DNA of 32,779 nt from Deltaproteobacteria bacterium. Its GTDB lineage: Bacteria; Desulfobacterota; Syntrophia; Syntrophales; Smithellaceae. Under the pieces are notes generated by a model. It made no database searches. It was not told the origin of the DNA and saw only the letters and a list, made by a program, of their open reading frames with translations. The stretch covers positions 1 through 32,779 of the forward strand of contig JAPLJP010000170.1 of NCBI GenBank assembly GCA_026388535.1. Direction: 5' to 3'. This document shows positions 7,849 to 15,054 of the stretch, one piece after another; positions within the stretch are counted from its first letter, which is position 1; each line of letters begins with the position of its first letter. The translations under genes and the position numbers were made by a program.

Positions 7849-8448
7849 ATGAAAAAAAATATTTTCGCGAAACTTATTTTAATGATTTTTGTTTTGACAA
7901 CAATCGCTTGCAGCGGATTGCGTTTTTCTGAATCAGCGCCGGAGGCAAAAGGTTTTCATCCGCAAAATGTGGCCATATTCCCGGTGGAAGTTTGGAATAA
8001 TGAAGAAACAAAAGCTGTAAAGGTAGTAATGGAACAAGTTATCGCGGGTTCACTCGTTGAAAAAAAATGGTTCGCCAAAGTAATAGATAAGGAGAGCCTG
8101 GATAATCAGCTTCTGGCCGATGAAGAATTGAATAAGGCAATGAAGGAATATCTTTCTAAATTGCAGGAAGTTAAATTTTCCGATCCTGATTTAAGCCAAA
8201 AAATCGGCGAATTAGCCAAGGTTGACGCGTTTTTGCTGGTGTCAATTGATGAGTGGAATTATGTCGTCGAGAAGGATGAAAACGTGGCTAAGGTTGGCAT
8301 GACCATGAAATTATACGAGGCTTCTACTGGCAAGTTAATGTGGAAAGCCGGACAGGATATAAAGAAAAATTATTTAGTGATAAAACCGGATTTGACGAAA
8401 ATAGCCCGTGATGTTATTCGTCAAATGATTGATTACATGCCGCATTAA
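7849..8448 (+). CDS. putative lipoprotein, GNA1162/CsgG-like
   Basis: 199 residues from the ATG at 7849. A lysine-rich start, hydrophobic segment and lipobox TIAC with Cys21 mark a lipoprotein signal peptide, so the protein is probably anchored in the periplasm or outer membrane. The body (NVAIFPVEVW, KVDAFLLVSIDEW, KLYEASTGKLMWKAGQD) resembles families that follow the pattern of GNA1162-type and CsgG-related periplasmic lipoproteins, but the match is from memory and weak. The open frame extends upstream to 7780 inside ispH; the ATG is preferred because the signal peptide starts there and AAGGGGGG lies upstream. The function is unknown. Confidence 0.72.
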   Translation: MKKNIFAKLILMIFVLTTIACSGLRFSESAPEAKGFHPQNVAIFPVEVWNNEETKAVKVVMEQVIAGSLVEKKWFAKVIDKESLDNQLLADEELNKAMKEYLSKLQEVKFSDPDLSQKIGELAKVDAFLLVSIDEWNYVVEKDENVAKVGMTMKLYEASTGKLMWKAGQDIKKNYLVIKPDLTKIARDVIRQMIDYMPH

Positions 8449-8489
8449 GCGGATGGAAAGATGATTTAAACCGATGAGGGAGAAAGTAT

Positions 8490-8711
8490 ATGAAAGAAGA
8501 GGTGCAAAAAGCTATTGATCTTGTCAGGCCAAGTCTGCAGGCTGATGGCGGGGATGTTGAACTTGTAGATGTCAGCGCGGATGGAATAGTAAAGGTGAAG
8601 CTGACCGGAGCTTGCCGCGGTTGTCCCATGTCTCAAATGACTTTGAAGTCGGGGATAGAAAAGATAATCAAAAAACAAGTGCCCGATGTAAAAGAAGTCG
8701 TCGCCGTTTAA
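8490..8711 (+). CDS. Nfu/NifU C-terminal-domain iron-sulfur cluster carrier
   Basis: 73 residues, made up of only the NifU C-terminal (Nfu) domain: IDLVRPSLQADGGDVELVDV, then the CRGCP motif whose two cysteines bind a bridging [4Fe-4S] cluster in a dimer, then MTLKSGIEKIIKK. These small cytoplasmic proteins pass clusters to apo-enzymes. It lies 41 bases after the lipoprotein gene with GAGGGAG ahead of the ATG. IspH upstream and the ferredoxin downstream both need [4Fe-4S] clusters, so a role in maturing them is plausible but inferred. Confidence 0.92.
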   Translation: MKEEVQKAIDLVRPSLQADGGDVELVDVSADGIVKVKLTGACRGCPMSQMTLKSGIEKIIKKQVPDVKEVVAV

Positions 8712-8957
8712 TGTTTTGCGGCGTGGCAAGAAAAATGTTTTGATTTACGGCAATATGGTTAATGGCTCGATGTTTTCCCTGGATGAACCGCTTGTTTTGT
8801 CGTCGCTGTTTATGATAATGGTAAAACAATAAAATCAGCTTTTGTGAATTGATGGTTATAATTTGATTTCATTTAACAAAGATTTCCTGACAGAGAAATT
8901 TGTGAGGGAATTTTAATTTTGTTGAAATAATTATTAATAAAAGGAGCATAAAGAATT

Positions 8958-9137
8958 ATGGCGTATGTTATTACTGACGAATGTATCGCTTGCGGTTCTT
9001 GTGAAAGCGAATGTAGTGTGGAGGCGATTTCTGAAGGCGAAGATAAATATGTTATCGACGCTAAACTTTGCACCGATTGTGGTAGTTGCGCTGAGCAATG
9101 TCCGGTGGAGGCAATCGTGCCCGGTGAAGGGAAATAA
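8958..9137 (+). CDS. 2x[4Fe-4S] bacterial-type ferredoxin
   Basis: 59 residues with two CxxCxxCxxxC clusters: Cys9, 12, 15, 19 and Cys38, 41, 44, 48. This is the clostridial-type ferredoxin that shuttles low-potential electrons in anaerobes. After Cys19 the usual proline is replaced by serine (ECSVEAI), while the second cluster keeps CPVEAI. AAGGAG lies 11 bases before the ATG. A strong terminator follows. Possible clients are IspH, which needs an external reductant, and oxidoreductases elsewhere. There are 246 bases between this gene and nfu in which I see no convincing gene; a TATAAT at 8857-8862 could be a -10 box but its -35 partner is poor. Confidence 0.95.
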   Translation: MAYVITDECIACGSCESECSVEAISEGEDKYVIDAKLCTDCGSCAEQCPVEAIVPGEGK

Positions 9138-9157
9138 TATATTTGCGGCAGACTTAT

Positions 9158-9204
9158 AACTGGGAATAAATCCGTATTAAATCGGATATATTCCCAGTTT
9201 TCCC
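9158..9204 (+). terminator. rho-independent terminator after the ferredoxin gene
   Basis: AACTGGGAATA (9158-9168) pairs with TATTCCCAGTT (9189-9199), and inside it ATCCG pairs with CGGAT, giving a long interrupted stem followed by TTTTCCCTTT. It ends the ispH-nfu-ferredoxin group and separates it from tmk. Confidence 0.82.
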
Positions 9205-9335
9205 TTTAAATACAAAAAATACAAACCATCCTCACTTGTCACTGAGTACGTCTTGTTATTTTAAAGAAAATCGGGCCAGTTATTTCAGGTGCTGTAAAAT
9301 AGTTTCTTAAAGATTAGGCGTGGGAGTTTGATCCA

Positions 9336-9983
9336 GTGAAAAAATTTATTACTTTTGAAGGTATCGAAGGTTCAGGAAAATCAACTCAAATAAAACTCGT
9401 TGCCGAATATTTAGTTGAAAAAAATATACCGCTTCTTGTTACCCAGGAACCATCAGGGACCAATATAGGCCGGAAAATTGGCGGCATTCTTTTTAACAGG
9501 GAGCATCATAATATGTGCGCGGAGACGGAAATATTTTTATTTTGTGCGGCGCGGGCGCAACATGTCCGGGAGATGATTATGCCCGCATTAAAACAAAACA
9601 AGGTTGTTTTATGCGACAGGTTTTCTGATGCCACTTATGCCTATCAGGGTTTCGGTCGCGGCCTCGATCAGGAATTTATCAAACTGATAAACGACTATTC
9701 AGCGATGCTTTTAAAACCGGATTTGACTTTACTTTTTGATTTGCCGGTAGAAATCGGATTGCAAAGAGCGACCGAGCGAAATAACCGCCTTGCAAAACCG
9801 TCTTCCACCGACAGATTTGAAAAAGAAAATATGGATTTCCATAGGCGAATTCGTGAAGGTTATCTCAATATTTTGAAAAATGATCCTGACCGTTTCCGCT
9901 TAATTGACGCGGCGCGTGATGTTGAAACGATTCAAAAAGATGTGCGCACGTATATTAATAATTTCATAAATCTGAAAGATTGA
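9336..9983 (+). CDS. tmk: thymidylate kinase
   Basis: 215 residues. Cytoplasmic kinase that phosphorylates dTMP to dTDP. The P-loop is near the N-terminus (FEGIEGSGKST), the DR(F/Y/H) motif is CDRFSDATYAYQG near residue 92, and the LID region follows at about 145. Translation begins at a GTG (9336) with GGGAG upstream. It is 22 bases from holB, the usual partner, since both serve DNA replication. The stretch between the ferredoxin terminator and this start holds no obvious strong promoter. Confidence 0.95.
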   Translation: MKKFITFEGIEGSGKSTQIKLVAEYLVEKNIPLLVTQEPSGTNIGRKIGGILFNREHHNMCAETEIFLFCAARAQHVREMIMPALKQNKVVLCDRFSDATYAYQGFGRGLDQEFIKLINDYSAMLLKPDLTLLFDLPVEIGLQRATERNNRLAKPSSTDRFEKENMDFHRRIREGYLNILKNDPDRFRLIDAARDVETIQKDVRTYINNFINLKD

Positions 9984-10005
9984 TTTTTAAAAGTATCATT
10001 TAATT

Positions 10006-11025
10006 ATGTCATTTCACGATATATACGGTCATGAAAAAAAGATAGAAATTATCAAAAAAACCCTGGCTCAAAAACGGGTAGGGCACGCTTATCTTTTCAG
10101 CGGTATTCAAGCTATCGGCAAAAAAATTTTAGCCCGGGAATTTGTCAAGGCTCTCAACTGCGAGAAGGGCGATATGCTCCATGATTCTTGCGGTGAATGC
10201 TCTTCCTGCCGGAAAATACAGAAGGGAGGACATCCTGATGTCTTTTCCGTCGAAGCAGATGGTCAATTTATTCGCATTGACGCCATTCGCGAAATTCAGG
10301 AGCAGATGAAATGTAAGCCGCTGGAGGCGAGGCGGCGCGCTTTTATTATTGATGATGCCGATAAGATGAACGATCAGGCGGCAAACGCGCTTTTAAAGGT
10401 GCTGGAAGAACCATCTTCAGCCAATATATTAATTCTGGTTACAGCCCGGCCCTACTCAATGCCCTCGACAATCATTTCCCGTTGCCAGCATATGCGTTTT
10501 AATCCGTTGCGTTTTGATACAGTGGCGAAATTTCTTGTCGATAGAGAAGATATGGATAGCCAAAGCGCTTTGCTTTTGGCCGGATTATCAGGCGGCTCAA
10601 TTGGCCGCGCTGTGGAATTAAACAAAGATGATATCGTCGCCTATCGCGCCGCATTGCTTCAACTGTTTTCCACAACACGCAGCAATGATCTGTTCAGTTT
10701 AATTAATTTCGCGTCCTTTCTGGGACAGGGGAAAAAGGAAGTCAAACAAGGGCTGAATATTCTTAATGCTTTTTTTCGCGACGTTCTCGTTTTTAAGGAA
10801 ACCCAAAAAGAAGAAATGTTAATTAATCAGGATAATTCTTCTTTTATTTCCAATCATGCGGCGCGTTTATCCGGCGAGCAAATTCTTCAGAATATCGCGC
10901 TGGTGGAAAAAGCGGAGAAGATAATGGAGCAGAATGTCAACAAATCATTGACATTGGAAACAATGGCATTTAAGTTAAATTATAGTGAGTCCCAGATTTC
11001 AGAAGCAAAGCGAGCTGAAATTTGA
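10006..11025 (+). CDS. holB: DNA polymerase III subunit delta'
   Basis: 339 residues. Clamp-loader AAA+ subunit that with gamma/tau and delta opens the sliding clamp. The start YGHEKKIEIIKKTLAQKRVGHAYLFSG is typical; the Walker A position is degenerate (GIQAIGKKI), as expected for delta' which does not need to hydrolyse ATP. A zinc-binding cysteine set (CGECSSCRK with an earlier Cys) is near residues 50-66, DDADKMNDQAANALLKVLEEP is the Walker B/sensor region, and the SRC motif follows (IISRCQHMRF). Downstream, instead of ricT following closely, there are about 350 bases of structured non-coding sequence. Confidence 0.94.
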   Translation: MSFHDIYGHEKKIEIIKKTLAQKRVGHAYLFSGIQAIGKKILAREFVKALNCEKGDMLHDSCGECSSCRKIQKGGHPDVFSVEADGQFIRIDAIREIQEQMKCKPLEARRRAFIIDDADKMNDQAANALLKVLEEPSSANILILVTARPYSMPSTIISRCQHMRFNPLRFDTVAKFLVDREDMDSQSALLLAGLSGGSIGRAVELNKDDIVAYRAALLQLFSTTRSNDLFSLINFASFLGQGKKEVKQGLNILNAFFRDVLVFKETQKEEMLINQDNSSFISNHAARLSGEQILQNIALVEKAEKIMEQNVNKSLTLETMAFKLNYSESQISEAKRAEI

Positions 11026-11279
11026 TGGACATAGTGATACTCGTTGAGAACGAGTGAAACGAAGCTCGAAACGTAAGTGGAACTATCCAATAGCCTTTGG
11101 CTATTGGGAACTATCCCAGAAGCGAAGCGAAAGGGGATTGAGGCTCACTGAAAACAAACGAAGTTAAGTTTGAAGCATTAGTCGAACAATCCCGCGACAA
11201 GCGGAGGGTAGTGAAACTCAAATTTTAAGAATGTAGTGAATAACCTAAAGGTCACACGTTAAAATTTGTTAGTTGAACT
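11026..11279. repeat. non-coding block of hairpins and short direct repeats between holB and ricT
   Basis: No convincing gene. I see an array of inverted repeats: ACTCGTT/AACGAGT (11039-11055), CCAATAGCC/GGCTATTGG (11087-11107, 3-base loop), ATCCC/GGGAT (11113-11138), CCGC/GCGG (11192-11204) and CAAATTTTAA/TTAAAATTTG (11219-11268). The phrase GAACTATCC recurs at 11080, 11108 and 11275, with the variant GAACAATCC at 11184. The unstructured parts are purine-rich (GAAACGAAG, AAGCGAAGCGAAA). It interrupts a gene order that is usually tight. It may be a mobile repeat element, a structured RNA or a long leader of ricT; I cannot assign it to a known family. Confidence 0.6.
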
Positions 11280-11370
11280 ATCCTGCATAAACACGGGTAT
11301 AATGCCCCGCTTCTCGGGGCTAATTAGAGTCGCCAGGGGATTTATACCCGTGATTAAAAAAAGGCAGGAT
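11280..11370 (+). promoter_or_regulatory. nested inverted repeat covering the ricT ribosome binding site
   Basis: Three co-axial stems: ATCCTGC (11280-11286) with GCAGGAT (11364-11370), CACGGGTATAA (11292-11302) with TTATACCCGTG (11342-11352), and GCCCCG (11304-11309) with CGGGGC (11315-11320) around a CTTCT loop. The right outer arm contains the AGGA that precedes the ricT TTG start at 11376, so the folded RNA would hide the ribosome binding site. No known riboswitch consensus is recognised. Confidence 0.6.
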
Positions 11371-11375
11371 GAAAA

Positions 11376-12125
11376 TTGCTTACAAATATTATCGGAGTTA
11401 AGTTTAAAAAAGAAGGCAGAATATACAATTTCAACGCCGCCGATCTTATTCTTCATAAAGAAGATCAGGTTATTGTCAATACCGATAACGGTCTTTCGCT
11501 GGGTGTTGTCGCCGCTGATGTGAAAAGGTGTGCGCCATCGGATGTGCCGGCAAATCTTAAAAAAGTCGTCCGCAAAGTTACGGCGGAAGACATGCGGCGT
11601 AAAGAAGAAAATGATAAGTTAGAAGACGAGGCCTGGGATTTTTGTTTGGAAAAGATTCAGAAAAGAGAGCTTTCCATGAAATTGATTGATGTAGATTGCC
11701 TCTTCGAAAAGAATAAAATTATTTTTTACTTTACCGCGGAAAACAGAGTAGATTTCCGTGATTTGGTTAAAGACCTCGTTCAAAGATTCAAGATACGAAT
11801 AGAACTGAAGCAGATCGGCGCCCGTCAGGAAACACGCATTACAAAAGGTATCGCCGTTTGCGGCCGGGTGGTTTGTTGCGCCGGGATATTGCAGAATCTG
11901 GAGAGAGTTACGGTTAAAATGGCCAAGGAGCAGAGCATGTCGCTTAACCCGGAAAAGATTTCCGGATTGTGCGGCCGGTTGATGTGTTGTCTGGCTTTTG
12001 AACATGAAGGATACGCTGGACGGAAAAAATGTCCTAAGGCTGTTAAGGACATCGGCAATGACGCGACGGCAGACATGCAGACAATGGATTTGGAAAAAAT
12101 GGACGAAGATGAAGATTTTCAGTAA
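11376..12125 (+). CDS. ricT: PSP1-domain protein RicT (YaaT)
   Basis: 249 residues. The central PSP1 domain carries the cysteine pattern of the family: GRVVCCAGIL and CGRLMCCLAFEHEGY near residues 167 and 199. In Bacillus the homologue works with two partners in an Fe-S-bearing complex that assists RNase Y and RNA maturation; in Gram-negative anaerobes the role is not established. The start is TTG at 11376, with AGGA 6 bases upstream; the frame opens no earlier with a plausible site. It is followed by metG 22 bases later. The C-terminus is acidic (MDLEKMDEDED). Confidence 0.9.
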   Translation: MLTNIIGVKFKKEGRIYNFNAADLILHKEDQVIVNTDNGLSLGVVAADVKRCAPSDVPANLKKVVRKVTAEDMRRKEENDKLEDEAWDFCLEKIQKRELSMKLIDVDCLFEKNKIIFYFTAENRVDFRDLVKDLVQRFKIRIELKQIGARQETRITKGIAVCGRVVCCAGILQNLERVTVKMAKEQSMSLNPEKISGLCGRLMCCLAFEHEGYAGRKKCPKAVKDIGNDATADMQTMDLEKMDEDEDFQ

Positions 12126-12147
12126 TTAGTATGGAGATTCTTTTAAT

Positions 12148-14046
12148 ATGTCAAAATCATTTTATATAACAACGCCGATTTATTACGTTAACGCTTCGCC
12201 GCATATCGGACATGCCTATACGACAATTGTCGCCGACGTTCTGGCCAGATATCATCGTATGGCCGGCGAGAAAACTTTTTTTGTCACCGGTACCGATGAA
12301 CACGGCGATAAAATAGCTGAAGCGGCGCAGAAAGCCGGAGTAACTCCCCAGGAATACGCGGATAAAATCAGTGCGCAGTTCCACGACTTATGTCCTAAAC
12401 TTGACATTACGAATGATTATTTCATCAGAACAACCGATGCCAACCATATCGAAACAGTGCGTTACATTTTGCAGAAAGTTTATGATTCCGGCGATATTTA
12501 TTTCGGTAGTTACGGTGGTTATTATTGTTTCGGCTGTGAGAGATTTCTGACTGAAAAGGAGATAGTCGATAATAAATGTCCCGAGCACGGTAGAGAGCCT
12601 GAGTATATAGAAGAAAAAAATTATTTTTTCAAAATGAGCAAATATCAGGATTGGCTAATTGATCACATTAAGAAAAATCCTGATTTTATAAGGCCGGAAA
12701 GATACAAAAATGAAGCGCTGGCGTTTTTGCGCGATCCTCTGGAGGATCTTTGCATATCGCGTCCCAAATCCCGCCTGCAATGGGGTATTACCCTCCCATT
12801 TGATGAAAACTATGTAACCTATGTCTGGTTTGACGCTTTGATTAATTACGTTACCGCTCTTGATTATCCCAACGGAAAAAAATTTAAGACATTCTGGCCT
12901 GCGGCCGAACATCTTATCGCGAAAGATATTTTAAAACCGCACGGCATTTACTGGCCGACAATGCTCAAGGCGGCCGGTATTGAACCTTTTCAGCACTTGA
13001 ATGTGCATGGTTACTGGAATTCAGATCAGAGCAAAATGTCCAAAAGCCTTGGTAACATTGTCCGGCCGCTTGATTTAAAGGATAAATACGGTTTGGACGC
13101 TTTCCGTTATTTTCTTCTGAGAGATATGGTCTTCGGGCTGGATTCCAATTTTTCCGAGGAAGCTTTTGTCCAGCGTTTAAATTCCGATTTAGCCAATGAT
13201 CTGGGCAATCTGGTCAGCCGCGCCATTACCATGGCCATTAAATATTGTGACGGAAAGGTGCCGGAAATCAGCAGCAAAGAGAAAAATCCGGCGCTACACG
13301 AAGCCGCTCTGAAAACAGTCGCGGAAGTCGAAGCCAGTTTTAAGGATATGTCTCTGCATAAGGCCTTAATTGCCATCTGGGATTTTATAAATATCACCAA
13401 TAAATATATTGTCGAGAATGAGCCTTGGACTCTGGGAAAAGATCCGGCGAACAAGGGAAAATTAACGGCGATTATGTATAATTTACTTGCCGCCATGCGG
13501 GCGATAGCTATTTTGCTCACACCTTTTATGCCGCAGACCGCGGGGAAAATTCTGCGGCAAATCGGAGTGAAGGAATCTCAAAAGATGAATTTGTCCGTTA
13601 TCCGCAAAGATGATACTTTAACCGCGGGGAGTCCTTTGACCCGCGGCGAATCTTTATTCCCGCGGATCAGCCAGGAAAAAGAAAGCCAGACTTTAGAAAA
13701 GACAAAACCTGTAATTGATTTAAAACCGGAAATTGACTATGAGGAATTTGCCAAGGTCGATTTACGTGTAGGGAAAATTCTGGCGGCTGAATCTGTTCCC
13801 AAATCCAATAAACTTTTAAAACTTAAAATCGATATCGGTGAAGAGCGGACAATCGTTGCCGGAATCGGAAAAGATTACACTCCCGCGGAATTAATCGGCA
13901 GAAAAATAGTAGTTGTTGCCAATTTAAAGCCGGCGAAATTAATGGGAGTAGAATCTTACGGTATGCTTCTGGCTACCGATACTGATAAAGGGTTGACCGT
14001 TCTGACATTTGACCGTGAAGCGCAAACAGGTGGAAAAATCCGGTAA
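12148..14046 (+). CDS. metG: methionyl-tRNA synthetase
   Basis: 632 residues. Class I aminoacyl-tRNA synthetase that loads methionine on tRNA. The HIGH motif is HIGHAY near residue 20, the KMSKS motif is KMSKSLGN near residue 296, and a zinc knuckle is seen at CFGCERF...CPEHG near 128-150. The C-terminal part from about 530 (VDLRVGKILAAESVPKSNK) is the tRNA-binding EMAP/Trbp111-like domain that makes the enzyme dimeric. A low-complexity linker of about 50 residues precedes it. It ends in a terminator hairpin that begins at the stop codon. Confidence 0.97.
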   Translation: MSKSFYITTPIYYVNASPHIGHAYTTIVADVLARYHRMAGEKTFFVTGTDEHGDKIAEAAQKAGVTPQEYADKISAQFHDLCPKLDITNDYFIRTTDANHIETVRYILQKVYDSGDIYFGSYGGYYCFGCERFLTEKEIVDNKCPEHGREPEYIEEKNYFFKMSKYQDWLIDHIKKNPDFIRPERYKNEALAFLRDPLEDLCISRPKSRLQWGITLPFDENYVTYVWFDALINYVTALDYPNGKKFKTFWPAAEHLIAKDILKPHGIYWPTMLKAAGIEPFQHLNVHGYWNSDQSKMSKSLGNIVRPLDLKDKYGLDAFRYFLLRDMVFGLDSNFSEEAFVQRLNSDLANDLGNLVSRAITMAIKYCDGKVPEISSKEKNPALHEAALKTVAEVEASFKDMSLHKALIAIWDFINITNKYIVENEPWTLGKDPANKGKLTAIMYNLLAAMRAIAILLTPFMPQTAGKILRQIGVKESQKMNLSVIRKDDTLTAGSPLTRGESLFPRISQEKESQTLEKTKPVIDLKPEIDYEEFAKVDLRVGKILAAESVPKSNKLLKLKIDIGEERTIVAGIGKDYTPAELIGRKIVVVANLKPAKLMGVESYGMLLATDTDKGLTVLTFDREAQTGGKIR

Positions 14047-14085
14047 CCGCTCTTCTTTTAAAGAAGAACGGCTACCGGTGTTTTT
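14041..14085 (+). terminator. rho-independent terminator overlapping the metG stop
   Basis: CGGTA-CCG-TCTTC on the left pairs with GAAGA-CGG-TACCG on the right (14041-14077) with single-base mismatches, followed by GTG and TTTTT. It closes the tmk-holB-ricT-metG group and faces the convergent dsbC-like gene. Confidence 0.8.
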
Positions 14086-14100
14086 ATATAATATCCCGTT

Positions 14101-14808
14101 CTAATCTTTAAGGAGTTTCTCAATTACTGGAGGATCAAATCCGTCAATCACCTGACCTTTTATATAAAATAACGGTGTTCCTCTGAGTCCGATCTGCGAG
14201 GAGATCTGCATATGCGTTTTCACAATATCATCCACTTTTTTGTCGGTACAGATAGACAGAGGGGCGTTATTGTCAAGCTTTCCGTTCATGACATCCTCGT
14301 ATGTCTTTAATACATCTTTTGAACATAAGATATGTTTGATCTTATCTCCCGATTCTTTAGACAGCGGGAAAAAGAAAACATTCACGGTTACGTCCTTACG
14401 CTGGGAAAAGAATTTATAAGCCTGACGGCAGTGATAACAATTGGGATCCATAAATTCCACGACAGTTATTTTTCCGTTGCCGATTTTCAGAGCGCTGTCC
14501 AGAGGTAATTTAGTCATCTTTTGCGCCATCTTCTTTAAATAGCTTTCCCGTGTTATGTTTACTCCGTTTTTGGAAACTAAACTGCCATAAAGTATCACAT
14601 CATCTTTCGGCATGTAATAGTAAAGCTGATTGCCGGTATAGACTTCATAAACTCCTTTAATCCCCGTAGGAGTAATGCTCTCAAAATTATTTTTGGGAAA
14701 GTCTTTCTTGAACTTATCTGTGGGAGATACCGAGGTTACATTTTTAGCAAACACACAAGTTGGAAAGAGTAAAAGAATAAATAAAAAGATTGCCGTTAAT
14801 TTTTTCAC
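14101..14808 (-). CDS. DsbC/DsbG-like periplasmic thiol-disulfide protein
   Basis: 235 residues. A signal peptide (KKLTAIFLFILLLFPTCVFA) directs it to the periplasm. The N-terminal part resembles the DsbC dimerisation domain, and the C-terminal part is a thioredoxin fold with the active-site pair CYHC in FMDPNCYHCRQAY near residue 125 and a cis-proline loop RGTPLFYI near 215. Family members shuffle or reduce wrong disulfides; with CYHC instead of CGYC the redox potential cannot be inferred. The start is a GTG with AAAGGAGG upstream. A good promoter lies just ahead. It is convergent with metG and divergent from the acyl-CoA dehydrogenase. Confidence 0.87.
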   Translation of the reverse strand: MKKLTAIFLFILLLFPTCVFAKNVTSVSPTDKFKKDFPKNNFESITPTGIKGVYEVYTGNQLYYYMPKDDVILYGSLVSKNGVNITRESYLKKMAQKMTKLPLDSALKIGNGKITVVEFMDPNCYHCRQAYKFFSQRKDVTVNVFFFPLSKESGDKIKHILCSKDVLKTYEDVMNGKLDNNAPLSICTDKKVDDIVKTHMQISSQIGLRGTPLFYIKGQVIDGFDPPVIEKLLKD

Positions 14809-14836
14809 TGCCCGCCTCCTTTAAAAAAGATTTGTA

Positions 14837-14865
14837 ATTATAAATATAATTTACGTCCATGTCTA
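14837..14865 (-). promoter_or_regulatory. promoter of the dsbC-like gene
   Basis: On the minus strand TAGACA (14860-14865) and a perfect TATAAT (14837-14842) are separated by 17 bases. Initiation near 14829 leaves a short leader with the ribosome binding site before the GTG at 14808. Confidence 0.7.
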
Positions 14866-14939
14866 GTTAAAAATTAATTGTATTGCCTTAAGATTTAATA
14901 TTCTGCAATATTTTGAATCGTACTGAAATCAATTTAACC

Positions 14940-14992
14940 TTGACAAGGAAACCTTTCTGCCTTTATACTCCGCGACTCAAAGGTAAGTTTCC
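14940..14992 (+). promoter_or_regulatory. promoter and dyad ahead of the acyl-CoA dehydrogenase gene
   Basis: A perfect TTGACA (14940-14945) and TATACT (14964-14969) are separated by 18 bases. Around the -10 box is an interrupted inverted repeat: GGAAACCTTT (14947-14956) and AAAGG-TAA-GTTTCC (14979-14992), which could be an operator for a dimeric regulator. The leader to the ATG is about 80 bases and ends in AAGGAG. Confidence 0.7.
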
Positions 14993-15054
14993 GTGAAAAT
15001 AGAAAAATCGCCTATGTGCGTAAAAATTAGCATCGTTTAAGAAAGGAGAAAGAT

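Noticed and set aside
8712-8957. Short frames between nfu and the ferredoxin gene, including one with several cysteines and internal TGA codons
   Set aside because: I considered a small selenoprotein because selC is present, but there is no ribosome site, no recognisable family and no visible SECIS-like stem placed correctly.
11280-11370. Fluoride or other known riboswitch before ricT
   Set aside because: Parts of the loop sequence recall the fluoride aptamer, but its 5' stem and pseudoknot bases are absent.
11266-11523. 85-residue plus-strand frame in front of ricT
   Set aside because: It runs through the nested hairpin and overlaps the start of ricT in another frame; no similarity to a family.
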